Shown here: piece by piece, positions 24,409-32,700 of the stretch
How positions within the stretch are numbered: position 1 is the stretch's first letter
Layout of the letters: each line of letters starts with the position of its first letter
Assembly: GCA_934589155.1 (NCBI GenBank)
Contig: CAKTNP010000012.1
Location: forward strand, 1-51,897
Direction: 5' to 3'
Length of the DNA: 51,897 nucleotides
Origin: an uncultured Oscillospiraceae bacterium
GTDB lineage: Bacteria; Bacillota; Clostridia; Oscillospirales; Oscillospiraceae
Translations under genes and position numbers: made by a program
The notes under the pieces: model-generated
Told to the model about the DNA's origin: nothing
The model's input: the letters and a program-made list of their open reading frames with translations, nothing else
The model's database searches: none

Positions 24409-26349
24409 TTACTCCTGGTCCTCGTTCTCGGAATCCAGCAGAGCGCGGATGGACAGGGAGATACGCTTCTTGTCGGCATCCACGTCGATGATCTTCACTT
24501 CCACGTCCTGGCCCTCGCTCAGCACGTCCTCGGGCTTGCCGATGCGGCGGTCAGCGATCTGGGAAATATGGATCAGGCCGTCCACGCCAGGCAGAATCTC
24601 GGCGAAAGCGCCGAAGGTCATGAGCTTCACGATCTTGGCGGGGACCACGTCGCCCACGGAGTACTTGCTCATGAACTGGTTCCAGGGGTTCATCTCCTCT
24701 GTCTTGTAGCCCAGGGAGATCTTCCGCTTCTCGGGGTCGAAGGAGATGACGTAAACGTCGATCTCGTCGCCCACCTTCACGACCTCGGAAGGATTCTTGA
24801 TGTGGTTCCAGGACAGCTCGGACACATGGACCATGCCGTCCACACCGCCGATATCCACGAAGGCGCCGTAGGAGGTCAGGGACTTCACAACGCCATGATA
24901 CTTCTTGCCGACCTCGATCTCGCTCCAGATCTTCTCGGCGGCAGCCTTGCGGGCCTCAGCGGTCACGGCACGGATGGAGCCAATGACGCGGCGGCGGGCA
25001 CGGTTGACCTCGGTGATCTTCATCTGCACGGTCTGACCCTGGAGCTGGGACATATCGCCGCCCTTGGCAATGCCGGACTGGGAGGCGGGGATGAACACCC
25101 GGATGCCCTTCACATTGGCCACCAGGCCGCCCTTGTTCTCCTCGGTGATGGTACCCTCGACCACGGTCTTGTTCTCGCAAGCCTCGTTGATCTCGTCCCA
25201 CACTCTCATGCCGTCCAGCTTCTTCTTGGACAGCTGGCAGGTGCCCTCCTGGTCGTTGACGCGGACCACGAAGACCTCGATCTCGTCGCCCACCTTCACA
25301 ACATCCTCGGGCTTTACAGAGGGATCGTTGCTGACTTCGTCATAGGGAATGTAGCCGGCATGCTTGGTGCCCAGGTCCACCTGGACCTCGGTGGGGCTGA
25401 TGCCAGTAACGATGCCAGTGACCCGATCTCCTGTATTTAAAGTCTTGATGGACTGCTCGAGAAGCTCGGCAAAGTTCTCCTCCTGTGCAGTCTCAACAGT
25501 GTTCAGTTCGCTCATAGTCTTGTTGACCTCCTTTATTATCCACGCCGGTGTAGACGCACCAGCCGTGATTCCAACGCGATAGGCACCGCGAAAGAAGCTA
25601 GGCTCCAGCTCATCTGCGTTATCCACTAGGACAACTCTGGGGCAATACTCCCTGCAAATCGAAGCTAATCTGCCGGTATTGGAGCTGTTTGCGTCACCCA
25701 CAACCACCATAGCCTGGCACGATTCGGCCAATTTGGCCGCCTCGCTCTGTCGATATTCGGTCGCCTTGCATATTGTATCAAATATTTTTAGGTTAGTAAA
25801 CTGTTTTTTTGCAATTTTTACGCACATGTTCCACAAAAATTCTGTGGATGTAGTCTGAGAAACCATGCAAATCGGCAAATCCTTGGAGATTTCCCCGGAC
25901 AAAGCCCAATTTTCCAGCTCTTCGGGGGTCTCAAAGACCACAGGATCCCTGCACCAGCCGGAGATAGCCATGACCTCCGGATGGGTCCGGGTGCCGATGA
26001 TCACGGTCTTCCGGCCCTCCGACTCCGCCTGGGAAACGATGCCGTGGATTCGCTTCACGAAGGGGCAGGTGGCATCCACCAGCTCCACATCCATGGCCTT
26101 CAGGGCTTCAAACACCGCCCGTGACACGCCGTGGGAGCGAATGATCACCGTATCGCCGGGCCGGGCCTTCTCCGGAGAGACAATGACCCGGACGCCGTGG
26201 CGCTCGAAATGGGCCACCACATGGTGGTTGTGGATGATGGGGCCCAGGGTCCGAACCCGCTTGCCCTGCCGGATGGCAGTCTCCACCAGCTCCACCGCCC
26301 GATTCACGCCGAAGCAGAACCCGGCGTACTTGGCAACGACGACGCTCAC
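24409..26349 (-). CDS. ispH: IspH (HMBPP reductase) fused to ribosomal protein S1
   Basis: 646 aa in one frame. Residues 1-278 are IspH: the 4Fe-4S cysteines are Cys12 (GFCFGV), Cys95 (DATCPFV) and Cys194 (DTICKAT), with HNHHVV and TSTEF. This is the last step of the MEP isoprenoid pathway. Residues 279-646 are S1-like with four S1 RNA-binding repeats at about 304-373, 390-455, 473-541 and 558-627. The fusion is known in Clostridia. At the junction a full Shine-Dalgarno AAGGAGGT (25533-25526) lies 10 bases before an in-frame ATG (25515), so a separate 368-aa S1 could also be made. The start is GTG, overlapping the cmk stop as GTGA. Confidence 0.95.
   Translation of the reverse strand: MSVVVAKYAGFCFGVNRAVELVETAIRQGKRVRTLGPIIHNHHVVAHFERHGVRVIVSPEKARPGDTVIIRSHGVSRAVFEALKAMDVELVDATCPFVKRIHGIVSQAESEGRKTVIIGTRTHPEVMAISGWCRDPVVFETPEELENWALSGEISKDLPICMVSQTTSTEFLWNMCVKIAKKQFTNLKIFDTICKATEYRQSEAAKLAESCQAMVVVGDANSSNTGRLASICREYCPRVVLVDNADELEPSFFRGAYRVGITAGASTPAWIIKEVNKTMSELNTVETAQEENFAELLEQSIKTLNTGDRVTGIVTGISPTEVQVDLGTKHAGYIPYDEVSNDPSVKPEDVVKVGDEIEVFVVRVNDQEGTCQLSKKKLDGMRVWDEINEACENKTVVEGTITEENKGGLVANVKGIRVFIPASQSGIAKGGDMSQLQGQTVQMKITEVNRARRRVIGSIRAVTAEARKAAAEKIWSEIEVGKKYHGVVKSLTSYGAFVDIGGVDGMVHVSELSWNHIKNPSEVVKVGDEIDVYVISFDPEKRKISLGYKTEEMNPWNQFMSKYSVGDVVPAKIVKLMTFGAFAEILPGVDGLIHISQIADRRIGKPEDVLSEGQDVEVKIIDVDADKKRISLSIRALLDSENEDQE
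25513..25533 (-). promoter_or_regulatory. Internal ribosome binding site and ATG at the IspH-S1 junction
   Basis: AAGGAGGT at 25533-25526, 10-nt spacer, ATG at 25515-25513 (Met279), at the point where ordinary IspH ends and S1 begins. It is stronger than the site at the gene's GTG start. Confidence 0.6.
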
Positions 26350-27026
26350 AGGAGCCCCCGCTGGCCCATGAGGCCCATGATCCGGTCCACCACGCCGGGA
26401 ATATCCAGGTCGGAGGTATCCAGAAGAACGGCATCCTTGGCCTGCTTCAGGGGGGCAATGGCCCGGTGCATATCCTGGTCGTCCCGCTGCCGGATCTCGG
26501 AAAGGACCTGGGAGTAGGGCTCCTCAATGCCCTTTTCCTCAAAATCCTTCATGCGGCGGGCGGCCCGGACCTCGGCGGAGGCCGTCAGGAAGATCTTCAG
26601 GTCCGCATTGGGCAAAACTACGGTGCCGATGTCCCGGCCGTCCATAATGACGTTGTTCTCCCGGGCCACCTGGCGCTGCATATCCAGCAGGAAGTCCCGG
26701 ACCACCTTCTGGGCGGAGATCAGAGAGGCGATCTGTCCCATTTCCGGAGTGCGGAGCTCGCCGGACACATCCTTGCCGTTGAGGATCATATGCTGCTCTC
26801 CATCCGGGGTGTAGGTGATCTTCAGATTCACCTCGTCAATGAGGCGGGTGATGCCGTCCACATCCTTGGGCCCGATGCCCATGAGGTTCATGTAATAGCC
26901 CACGGTGCGGTAAATGGCGCCGGTGTCCACGTACTTGAACCCGGTCTCCTTGGCCAGGAGCCTGGCAATGGTACTCTTTCCCGCGCCGGCGGGACCGTCC
27001 AGCGCGATGCTGATCTTCTTACTCAT
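26346..27026 (-). CDS. cmk: Cytidylate kinase
   Basis: 226 aa. P-loop DGPAGAGKSTIARLLA, then KYVDTGAIYRTVGY, MDGRDIGTVVLPNADLKIFLTAS and the CMP-binding region GQIASLISAQKVVRDFLL. It phosphorylates CMP and dCMP. Order yhiN-cmk-ispH-S1 is typical of Clostridia. The stop overlaps the ispH GTG by 4 bp. Confidence 0.97.
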   Translation of the reverse strand: MSKKISIALDGPAGAGKSTIARLLAKETGFKYVDTGAIYRTVGYYMNLMGIGPKDVDGITRLIDEVNLKITYTPDGEQHMILNGKDVSGELRTPEMGQIASLISAQKVVRDFLLDMQRQVARENNVIMDGRDIGTVVLPNADLKIFLTASAEVRAARRMKDFEEKGIEEPYSQVLSEIRQRDDQDMHRAIAPLKQAKDAVLLDTSDLDIPGVVDRIMGLMGQRGLL

Positions 27027-27029
27027 GAT

Positions 27030-28274
27030 TCATTCCTCTTTTGCAAAATTAGCTGCGGCCAGGCCCGCGGCATAGGCCGTGGACCAGGCAATCTGTAAAT
27101 TAAAGCCGCCGGTATAGGCGTCGCAGTCGATGATCTCCCCGGCGAAGTACAGGCCGGGGGCCTTTTTCGATCCCATGGTATGGGGGTCGATCTCCCCGGT
27201 CTTCACGCCGCCGGAGGTGATGATAGCCTCCTCCACCGGACGCAGGCCGGAAATGTCCACGGTAAAGCCCTTGAGCTGCTCCAAAAGGGACCGGCGCTGG
27301 GCCTTGGTCACGGAATTGGCCTGCCGGGTGGGGTCGATGCCGCTGCGGTCCAGGATCACGGGGATCATGGAGCTGGGCAGCAGGTCGCACAGGGCGTTTT
27401 CCATCTGCCGGTTCTGGTACTGCTCCAAGTCCCGGAGCAGGCGCTTGTCCAGCTTGCCCTCGTCCAGGGCCGGCTTCAGGTCGATGACGATCCGATAGGG
27501 CTCTCCGGGTTTCATATGCGCGCTGGCGCTGAGTATAGTGGGCCCGGACAGGCCGAAATGGGTGAAGAGCAATTCGCCGAAATCCCGGTAGATTGTCTTG
27601 CCCTTGACGTTTAGGAGCTTCACGTCCACGTTCCGCAGGGACAGGCCCTGCATTTTTTTGCAGGCCGGGTCCGGAGACTCCATGGGCACCAGGGAGCCCC
27701 GAGGCTCCACAATGGTATGGCCCAGGGCCGCGGCCATGCCGTAGCCCTCTCCCGTGGAGCCGGTCAGAGGGTAGGACTTGCCGCCGGAGGCCAAGATCAC
27801 GGCCCGGGCCGTCAGGTCCCCCTCCGCCGTGGACACGCCGGTACAGCGGCCCTGCCGGGTCAAAAGGCCTGTGACCTTTCCCTGGCGGCGGGTGACCCCG
27901 GCCAGGGTCAGGGCCCGCTCCAGAGCGGCCAGCACGGATTTCGACTGGTCCGACGCCGGGAACACCCGGTTCCCGCGCTCGGTCTTCAGGGGGCAGCCAT
28001 GAGCCTCCAGAAAGTCCATGATGTCCCCAGGGCCGAAGCGATCCATGGCGCTGTACAGGAACCGGCCGTTCCGGGGAACATTTTTCAGCACCTCGTCCGG
28101 GGTACAGTTGTTGGTCACGTTGCACCGGCCCTTGCCGGTGATCAGGAGTTTTTTGCCCAGGCGGTCGTTCTTTTCCAAAAGAAGGACCCGGCTCCCCTGC
28201 CCGGCGGCGGTAATGGCGGCAAACATTCCGGCGGGGCCGCCGCCCACCACGATCACATCATACTGCGCTGCCAT
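27030..28274 (-). CDS. YhiN/HI0933-family FAD-dependent oxidoreductase
   Basis: 414 aa. N-terminal dinucleotide fold DVIVVGGGPAGMFAAITAA, LGKKLLITGKGRCNVTN, LASGGKSYPLTGSTGEGYG, and C-terminal GSKKAPGLYFAGEIIDCDAYTGGFNLQIAWSTA. The family includes the bile-acid enzyme BaiN of gut Clostridia, but this sequence lies in a housekeeping operon with cmk and ispH and the general family name is safer. Start ATG at 28274 with a poor RBS; its first 17 bp overlap the RpiR gene, implying translational coupling. Confidence 0.88.
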   Translation of the reverse strand: MAAQYDVIVVGGGPAGMFAAITAAGQGSRVLLLEKNDRLGKKLLITGKGRCNVTNNCTPDEVLKNVPRNGRFLYSAMDRFGPGDIMDFLEAHGCPLKTERGNRVFPASDQSKSVLAALERALTLAGVTRRQGKVTGLLTRQGRCTGVSTAEGDLTARAVILASGGKSYPLTGSTGEGYGMAAALGHTIVEPRGSLVPMESPDPACKKMQGLSLRNVDVKLLNVKGKTIYRDFGELLFTHFGLSGPTILSASAHMKPGEPYRIVIDLKPALDEGKLDKRLLRDLEQYQNRQMENALCDLLPSSMIPVILDRSGIDPTRQANSVTKAQRRSLLEQLKGFTVDISGLRPVEEAIITSGGVKTGEIDPHTMGSKKAPGLYFAGEIIDCDAYTGGFNLQIAWSTAYAAGLAAANFAKEE

Positions 28275-29133
28275 TTTCCTGCTTCTTGTACACGTCGTAC
28301 TGGTCCCAGATCCGCTCCAGGTCGTTGAAGGTGGCGGTGATCTCCTTTTCCCGCCGGGCGGAAATGGCCACGATCAGAGCGTTGATAAGGCTCAGGGGAG
28401 CCACCAGGGTGTCTACCAAGGACACCATGTCGCTCTTGGCGATGAGGGTCAGGTCCGCGCTCTCCGCCACGGGAGAATCCAGACTGTCCGTCAGGGCAAT
28501 GATGGTGGCGCCGGTGCTGCGGCAGTACTGCGCGCACCGGGCCGTGGAGGTGGAATACCGGGGGAAGCTGATGGTCAGGACCACGTCCCCAGCCTTGACC
28601 CCCACCACCTGCTCGAACATCTCACTGGTGCCGGAGGCCGTCACCAGATGCAGGTTGTCAAACATGTAATTCAGATAGTAGCCCAGGAAATTGGCCAGGG
28701 GCGCCGAGGACCGAACCCCCACCAGGAAGATCCGCTTGGCGGACACGATGGCGTCTACCGCCTTCCGGAAGCTCTCCCGGTCCACGGTCTCCTCGGTCTG
28801 GCGGAGCTTCTCTGCGTCGGACTGGAGCACCAGGGACACCACGTCCTGGTCCCCGAAGCGGTCGTTGGCCACCTCGATCCGCTGGACGGCGGTGAGCCGG
28901 TTCAGGACCATTTCCTGCATGGCCTTCTGCATGGCGGGATAGCCGTCAAAGCCCAGGTCCACCGCAAAGCGGACCACGGTGGACTCGGAGACCCCCACGG
29001 TCTTACCCAGCTTGCTGGCGGTCAGAAAGGCTGCCTTGTCATAGGAATCCAAAATATACTTGGCGATCCGGCGCTGTCCCTTGGAAAAGGTCGTAAAGCC
29101 GGATTGCAAAGTACCCAAAATGTCGTTCGTCAC
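28258..29133 (-). CDS. MurR/RpiR-family transcriptional regulator
   Basis: 291 aa. I chose the GTG at 29133, six bases after GGAGG; the open frame upstream covers the promoter. N-terminal RpiR HTH (about 1-77: FSKGQRRIAKYILDSYDKAAFLTASKLGKTVGVSESTVVRFAVDLGFDGY) and a C-terminal SIS sugar-phosphate-binding domain (about 120-260: IFLVGVRSSAPLANFLGYYL, DVVLTISFPRYSTSTARCAQY). Such regulators sense phospho-sugars; no sugar gene is adjacent, so its target may be this operon or remote. Confidence 0.92.
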   Translation of the reverse strand: MTNDILGTLQSGFTTFSKGQRRIAKYILDSYDKAAFLTASKLGKTVGVSESTVVRFAVDLGFDGYPAMQKAMQEMVLNRLTAVQRIEVANDRFGDQDVVSLVLQSDAEKLRQTEETVDRESFRKAVDAIVSAKRIFLVGVRSSAPLANFLGYYLNYMFDNLHLVTASGTSEMFEQVVGVKAGDVVLTISFPRYSTSTARCAQYCRSTGATIIALTDSLDSPVAESADLTLIAKSDMVSLVDTLVAPLSLINALIVAISARREKEITATFNDLERIWDQYDVYKKQENGSAV

Positions 29134-29176
29134 GCTGCGCCTCCACACTCTCTCAAACTTTCGCACATTCCCGGGT

Positions 29177-29205
29177 ATTATAGCAAGTCCGCCCCAAAAA
29201 TGCAA
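29177..29205 (-). promoter_or_regulatory. Promoter of rpiR-yhiN-cmk-ispH-S1
   Basis: Minus strand TTGCAT (29205-29200), 17 bp, TATAAT (29182-29177). About 44 bp before the GTG. Confidence 0.7.
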
Positions 29206-29225
29206 GGGAATGTGAGCCATATTGC

Positions 29226-29263
29226 AAAAAATGGCAGTGTCTTTCAAAAGAAGGCACTGCCAT
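29226..29263 (-). terminator. Terminator after rluB
   Basis: ATGGCAGTG (29231-29239) / CACTGCCAT (29255-29263) plus inner CTTT/AAAG pairing; TTTTTT on the minus strand at 29231-29226. Confidence 0.85.
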
Positions 29264-29277
29264 GGGTATGTAGCGCG

Positions 29278-29979
29278 TCAGTCCAGCAGGGCACGGATCT
29301 CTTCCTCCGAAAGAGGCCGCCAGGCGCCGGGGGCCAGGTCTCCCAGGGCGAGCTTTCCCTCCCGGATCCGCATGAGCCGCCGGACCTCCATGCCCGCCAG
29401 GGCGCACATCCGGCGGATCTGCCGGTTCCGGCCCTCATGGATCACAATCTCCAAAAGGGCCCGGTCCTCCCCGGTCCGCCTCACCCGAATCTGGGGCCGC
29501 CGGATGGTATAGCCGTCCAGGGTCACCGGCTCCTGGAGTCTGCGGAGCTTTTCCCGGGAAAAGCCCGTGACCCAGACCAGGTAGCACTTTTCCACCTCGC
29601 CCCGAGGGTGCAGAACCCGGTTGCACAAGTCCCCGTCGTTGGTCAGAAGCAGCAGGCCCTCGGAATCCATATCCAGCCGCCCGATGGGTACAACCCTGGC
29701 TCCGCAGTCCCGCACCAGCTCCGCGCAGGTGGGCCGTCCCCGGTCGTCGGACAGGGTGGTCACGAAGCCCCGGGGCTTATTCAGCATGATGCAGATCCGC
29801 CGGGGCGCCCGAGGCAAGGGCATACCCGCCACCAGGATCTCGTCCCGGTCCGGGTCCCCCTGGTCCCCCAGGCAGGCGGTTTTGCCGTTGCAGGTGACCT
29901 TACCGGCCCGGATCAGCTCCTCCGCCTTTCGCCGGGAGCAGAGCCCCCGGTCCGCTATGATCTTTTGCAGTCGTTCCAT
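29278..29979 (-). CDS. rluB: 23S rRNA pseudouridine synthase (RluB/RsuA family)
   Basis: 233 aa. N-terminal S4 domain (MERLQKIIADRGLCSRRKAEELIRAGKV), NKPRGFVTT, the catalytic GRLDMDSEGLLLLTNDG (Asp in RLD), and HEGRNRQIRRM. It isomerises uridine in large-subunit rRNA; RluB versus RluE/RsuA is decided mainly by context. It follows dacF by 11 bp; spmA and spmB, which often stand between them, are missing. Last gene of the scpA operon. Confidence 0.9.
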   Translation of the reverse strand: MERLQKIIADRGLCSRRKAEELIRAGKVTCNGKTACLGDQGDPDRDEILVAGMPLPRAPRRICIMLNKPRGFVTTLSDDRGRPTCAELVRDCGARVVPIGRLDMDSEGLLLLTNDGDLCNRVLHPRGEVEKCYLVWVTGFSREKLRRLQEPVTLDGYTIRRPQIRVRRTGEDRALLEIVIHEGRNRQIRRMCALAGMEVRRLMRIREGKLALGDLAPGAWRPLSEEEIRALLD

Positions 29980-29990
29980 TGCAGTTTCTC

Positions 29991-31079
29991 CTAAAACAGG
30001 GCCCGGGATCGGGCGCGGTCCCGGCGCCCCGGCTCCTTGGCCGCCACGGACCAGCGGTACTCCAAAGGGATGGTGCCTACGGTCTTGCCGTCCACGGCCA
30101 CATAAACGGCGCCGGCGCTGTCCCCCTTCTCCACGGGGGCATAGACGAAGCCCGGGCCTGGCAGATACAGCTTCACCTTCTCCCCCTCCGCCAGAGGGTA
30201 GGAAAAGTCCTCCGAGGCCACCAGGTCCACGGTGCCGCCCCGGCCGCCCGCCACCTCCACCTGAGCCAGGATCTGACCCTGGAGGGCGATGGTTTTGGAG
30301 GTGTACCGGGAAAAGCCCAGATCCAGCAGAGCCTCATGGTCCCGCCAGTCGTCCGGGGCGTTGATGGTCACGGCGATGAGCCGCCGCCCGCCCCGCTGGG
30401 CGCTGGACACCAGGATCCGTCCCGCCGCCCGGGTGTAGCCGGTCTTGACCCCCTCGGCGCCGTCATAGCGCCACAGGAGCTTATTATGATTGGTCAGCAC
30501 CCGGCCCGCCGCCGTTACGGTCTTGGTGGAAACGGTTTTGGCAAAAATGGGGTTCTCCATGGCGTAGGCCGTGAGAATCGCCAGGTCCCGGGCGGTGGAG
30601 TAGTGCTCCCGACCGTCCAGGCCGTTGGGATTCTCAAAATGGGTACCCGTCAGGCCCAGGGTCCGGGCCTTGTCATTCATCTGCTCCGCAAAACCCTCCA
30701 CCGTGCCGCCGCAGTAAATGGCAAGGGCCACGGCGGCATCGTTGCCGGATTGGAGCATGAGACCGTAGAGCAGCTCCTGGACCGTCAGGACCTCTCCCTC
30801 CTTGAGGTACATGGATGAGCCCTCCACCCCCACGGCCTCCGCCGGGATCCGGACCCGGTCCATCACATTGCACCGCTCCGCCACCAGAAGGCCCGTCATG
30901 ATCTTCGTAGTGCTGGCGATCAGGCTCCGGGCGTCGGCGTCCTTCTCATACAGGACCCGGCCGGACTGGGCGTCCAGCAAAATGGCATGGTCTGCCGAAA
31001 GGGCCCTGGCCCCGGGCCAGGGGAACAGCAGAACGGCGGCAAGAAATGCTGCCGCCGCCCGCAGAAAACGCTTTTTCAT
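29991..31079 (-). CDS. D-alanyl-D-alanine carboxypeptidase (DacB/DacF type)
   Basis: 362 aa. Signal peptide ends near ALS (about 27). Motifs: STTK (SLIASTTKIM), SGN (LQSGNDAAVAL), KTG (GVKTGYTRAAG). C-terminal beta domain, then a short Arg-rich tail after EYRWSVAAKEPGRRDRARSR instead of a clear amphipathic anchor. Next to gerW and scpAB this is the sporulation-associated carboxypeptidase position that modifies cortex peptidoglycan. Second enzyme of the kind in the window besides dacA at 3963. Confidence 0.93.
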   Translation of the reverse strand: MKKRFLRAAAAFLAAVLLFPWPGARALSADHAILLDAQSGRVLYEKDADARSLIASTTKIMTGLLVAERCNVMDRVRIPAEAVGVEGSSMYLKEGEVLTVQELLYGLMLQSGNDAAVALAIYCGGTVEGFAEQMNDKARTLGLTGTHFENPNGLDGREHYSTARDLAILTAYAMENPIFAKTVSTKTVTAAGRVLTNHNKLLWRYDGAEGVKTGYTRAAGRILVSSAQRGGRRLIAVTINAPDDWRDHEALLDLGFSRYTSKTIALQGQILAQVEVAGGRGGTVDLVASEDFSYPLAEGEKVKLYLPGPGFVYAPVEKGDSAGAVYVAVDGKTVGTIPLEYRWSVAAKEPGRRDRARSRALF

Positions 31080-31118
31080 TTCACATCACCGGCAGTAGTC
31101 TGCCCGGAGACGGAAAAC

Positions 31119-31511
31119 TTATTCTTCCTCTTTTTTTGCGGCCCGGTTGTCCACAAAGGAGGAGATCCGGTCCATCACGTCGGGGACCATTTCCACCACC
31201 CGGTCCGCCGTAGTGCTGGCAGGCTGGGTCACGGGCAGCATCCGCACATTCCCCTCCCGGATCACCAGGAAGGCAATGGGCGTGATCTTCACCCCGGCGC
31301 CGGTGCCGCCGCCGAAGGGATTCGTGGCACCGGAATTCTTCGTGGTAAAGTCCGAGCCGCCGCCGCCGAAGCCGTAGCTGATCTTGGACACGGGGATGAT
31401 GGTGACGCCGTCGGGGGTGGTAATGGGGTCGCCGATGACGGAGTTCACGTTCACCATGTTTTTGATCTTCTCCATGGTGGTTTCCAGCATATTGGGAAGT
31501 GGATGACTCAT
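31119..31511 (-). CDS. gerW: GerW-family sporulation protein (YtfJ)
   Basis: 130 aa from the ATG at 31511, which overlaps the DUF2953 stop (ATGA). Conserved GerW features: MVNVNSVIGDPITTPDGVTIIPVSKISYGFGGGGSDF, a Gly-rich middle (NPFGGGTGAGVKITPIAFLVI), and a hydrophobic C-terminal helix RVVEMVPDVMDRI. In Bacillus it is needed for normal germination and lytic-enzyme function in the spore. Operon position next to scpAB and dacF supports the call. Confidence 0.93.
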   Translation of the reverse strand: MSHPLPNMLETTMEKIKNMVNVNSVIGDPITTPDGVTIIPVSKISYGFGGGGSDFTTKNSGATNPFGGGTGAGVKITPIAFLVIREGNVRMLPVTQPASTTADRVVEMVPDVMDRISSFVDNRAAKKEEE

Positions 31512-32128
31512 GTCGATTGCACCGCCTTTTCTTGTTTTTTTAGTTTCATAAACTGGATCAGGGCCCGGATGCCGTACTTCACGGCCAGAGCCAGTGTCCT
31601 GCCCAGGGTGATGGTGATCTTTACGTTGGCGAAGACCAGGGTCTGCTCCGCCTCGAAATCGCACTGGACGGAAACGTTCCGCTTCCGGATCCGCAGGGAC
31701 TGCTCCAGCAAGGGCCAGAGACTTCCCAGGGCGGCGTTGGCCTTGGCATAGGTAAGGGCCAGGTCCGCCGGATCCTCGGCGGCCAGAACCACCTTCAGGT
31801 CCAGCCGGTTCACCCGGAGCTTCCAGCGAAGCTCGTTCAGGAAGGACAGGCCCAGCTTTACAAAGGGGATAAACTTCTTCACGCTGCCGCCGGTGCTCTC
31901 CTTTTCCTTGGACTGGGGCTCCGGCGCTTTCTCCCGGGCGGGCTTCGGCTTTTTCTCCTTCTTATCCTTGGGCTTGCTCTCCTTTGCCTTTCGGGGGTAC
32001 AGCAGGAGCTTTATGGGGCCGAGCACCAGGTAGGCTCTGGCTCCGCCGCCGTCGTAGCGGACGGCGCCCCCCAGGGGCAGGATAGCAAGAAGGAACAAAA
32101 TGCCCAGAACGATCAAAAGGGCCTTCAT
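31508..32128 (-). CDS. DUF2953 membrane protein
   Basis: 206 aa. One N-terminal TM helix (about 4-24), then a short LGPIKLLLYPRK strand, a Lys/Glu-rich linker (about 48-85), and a C-terminal region with WKLRVNRLDLKVVLAAEDPADLALTYAKANAALG typical of DUF2953. Function unknown; it always accompanies gerW/ytfJ in Clostridia, suggesting a spore-envelope role. Overlaps scpB and gerW by 4 bp each. Confidence 0.9.
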   Translation of the reverse strand: MKALLIVLGILFLLAILPLGGAVRYDGGGARAYLVLGPIKLLLYPRKAKESKPKDKKEKKPKPAREKAPEPQSKEKESTGGSVKKFIPFVKLGLSFLNELRWKLRVNRLDLKVVLAAEDPADLALTYAKANAALGSLWPLLEQSLRIRKRNVSVQCDFEAEQTLVFANVKITITLGRTLALAVKYGIRALIQFMKLKKQEKAVQST

Positions 32129-32700
32129 TGGGTGCTCTCCGCCGGGGTGGAAGCCTCCTCCGGGGCGATCTCCTCCGGCACGGTAAGCTCCACCTTTTCG
32201 ATCTCCGGCAGGTCCTCCAGGCTCTTGAGACCGAAGGTCCGCAGGAAATCCGGGGTGGTCTTATACAAAATGGGCCGACCGGGGACGTTCAGCCGTCCGG
32301 CCTCCTCAATGAGCTTTTTATTTAACAGGGCGGACACGGAATAGGAGCTGTCCACGCCCCGGATCTGCTCCACCACGGCCTTTGTAGCGGGCTGGTAATA
32401 GGCGATGACCGTCAGGGCCTCAAGCTGGGAGGCGGACAGCTTCGGCGGCTTTCTGGTCTCCAGGGCCTTGGTCACATAGTCTGCCATTTCGCCGGAGGAA
32501 CACATCTGGTAAGCCTCCCCCAAACGAACGATCCGTACGCCACGACGGTCAAAGGACAACCGATCCGCCAGGGTATCCGTCACCCGAACGATCTCGTCCG
32601 GGTCCGCCTCAAAAGTGTCGGACAAGCGCTTGATCTCCACCGGCTCTCCTGCGGCGAAGAGCACCGCCTCAATGCCCCTTGTCAAGGTCTCCTCATCCAT
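32125..32700 (-). CDS. scpB: Segregation and condensation protein B
   Basis: 191 aa with two winged-helix domains (EAVLFAAGEPVEIKRLSDTF; LSASQLEALTVIAYYQPATKAVVEQIRGVDS; RPILYKTTPDFLRTFGLKSLEDLP). It binds ScpA to complete the SMC condensin. The ATG shares a base with the scpA stop (TAATG), giving tight coupling. Confidence 0.96.
   Translation of the reverse strand: MDEETLTRGIEAVLFAAGEPVEIKRLSDTFEADPDEIVRVTDTLADRLSFDRRGVRIVRLGEAYQMCSSGEMADYVTKALETRKPPKLSASQLEALTVIAYYQPATKAVVEQIRGVDSSYSVSALLNKKLIEEAGRLNVPGRPILYKTTPDFLRTFGLKSLEDLPEIEKVELTVPEEIAPEEASTPAESTQ

Noticed and set aside
28018..29994. Plus-strand open frame of about 658 codons across yhiN, rpiR and rluB
   Set aside because: It spans a terminator and promoter of the minus-strand genes and has no plausible start site.
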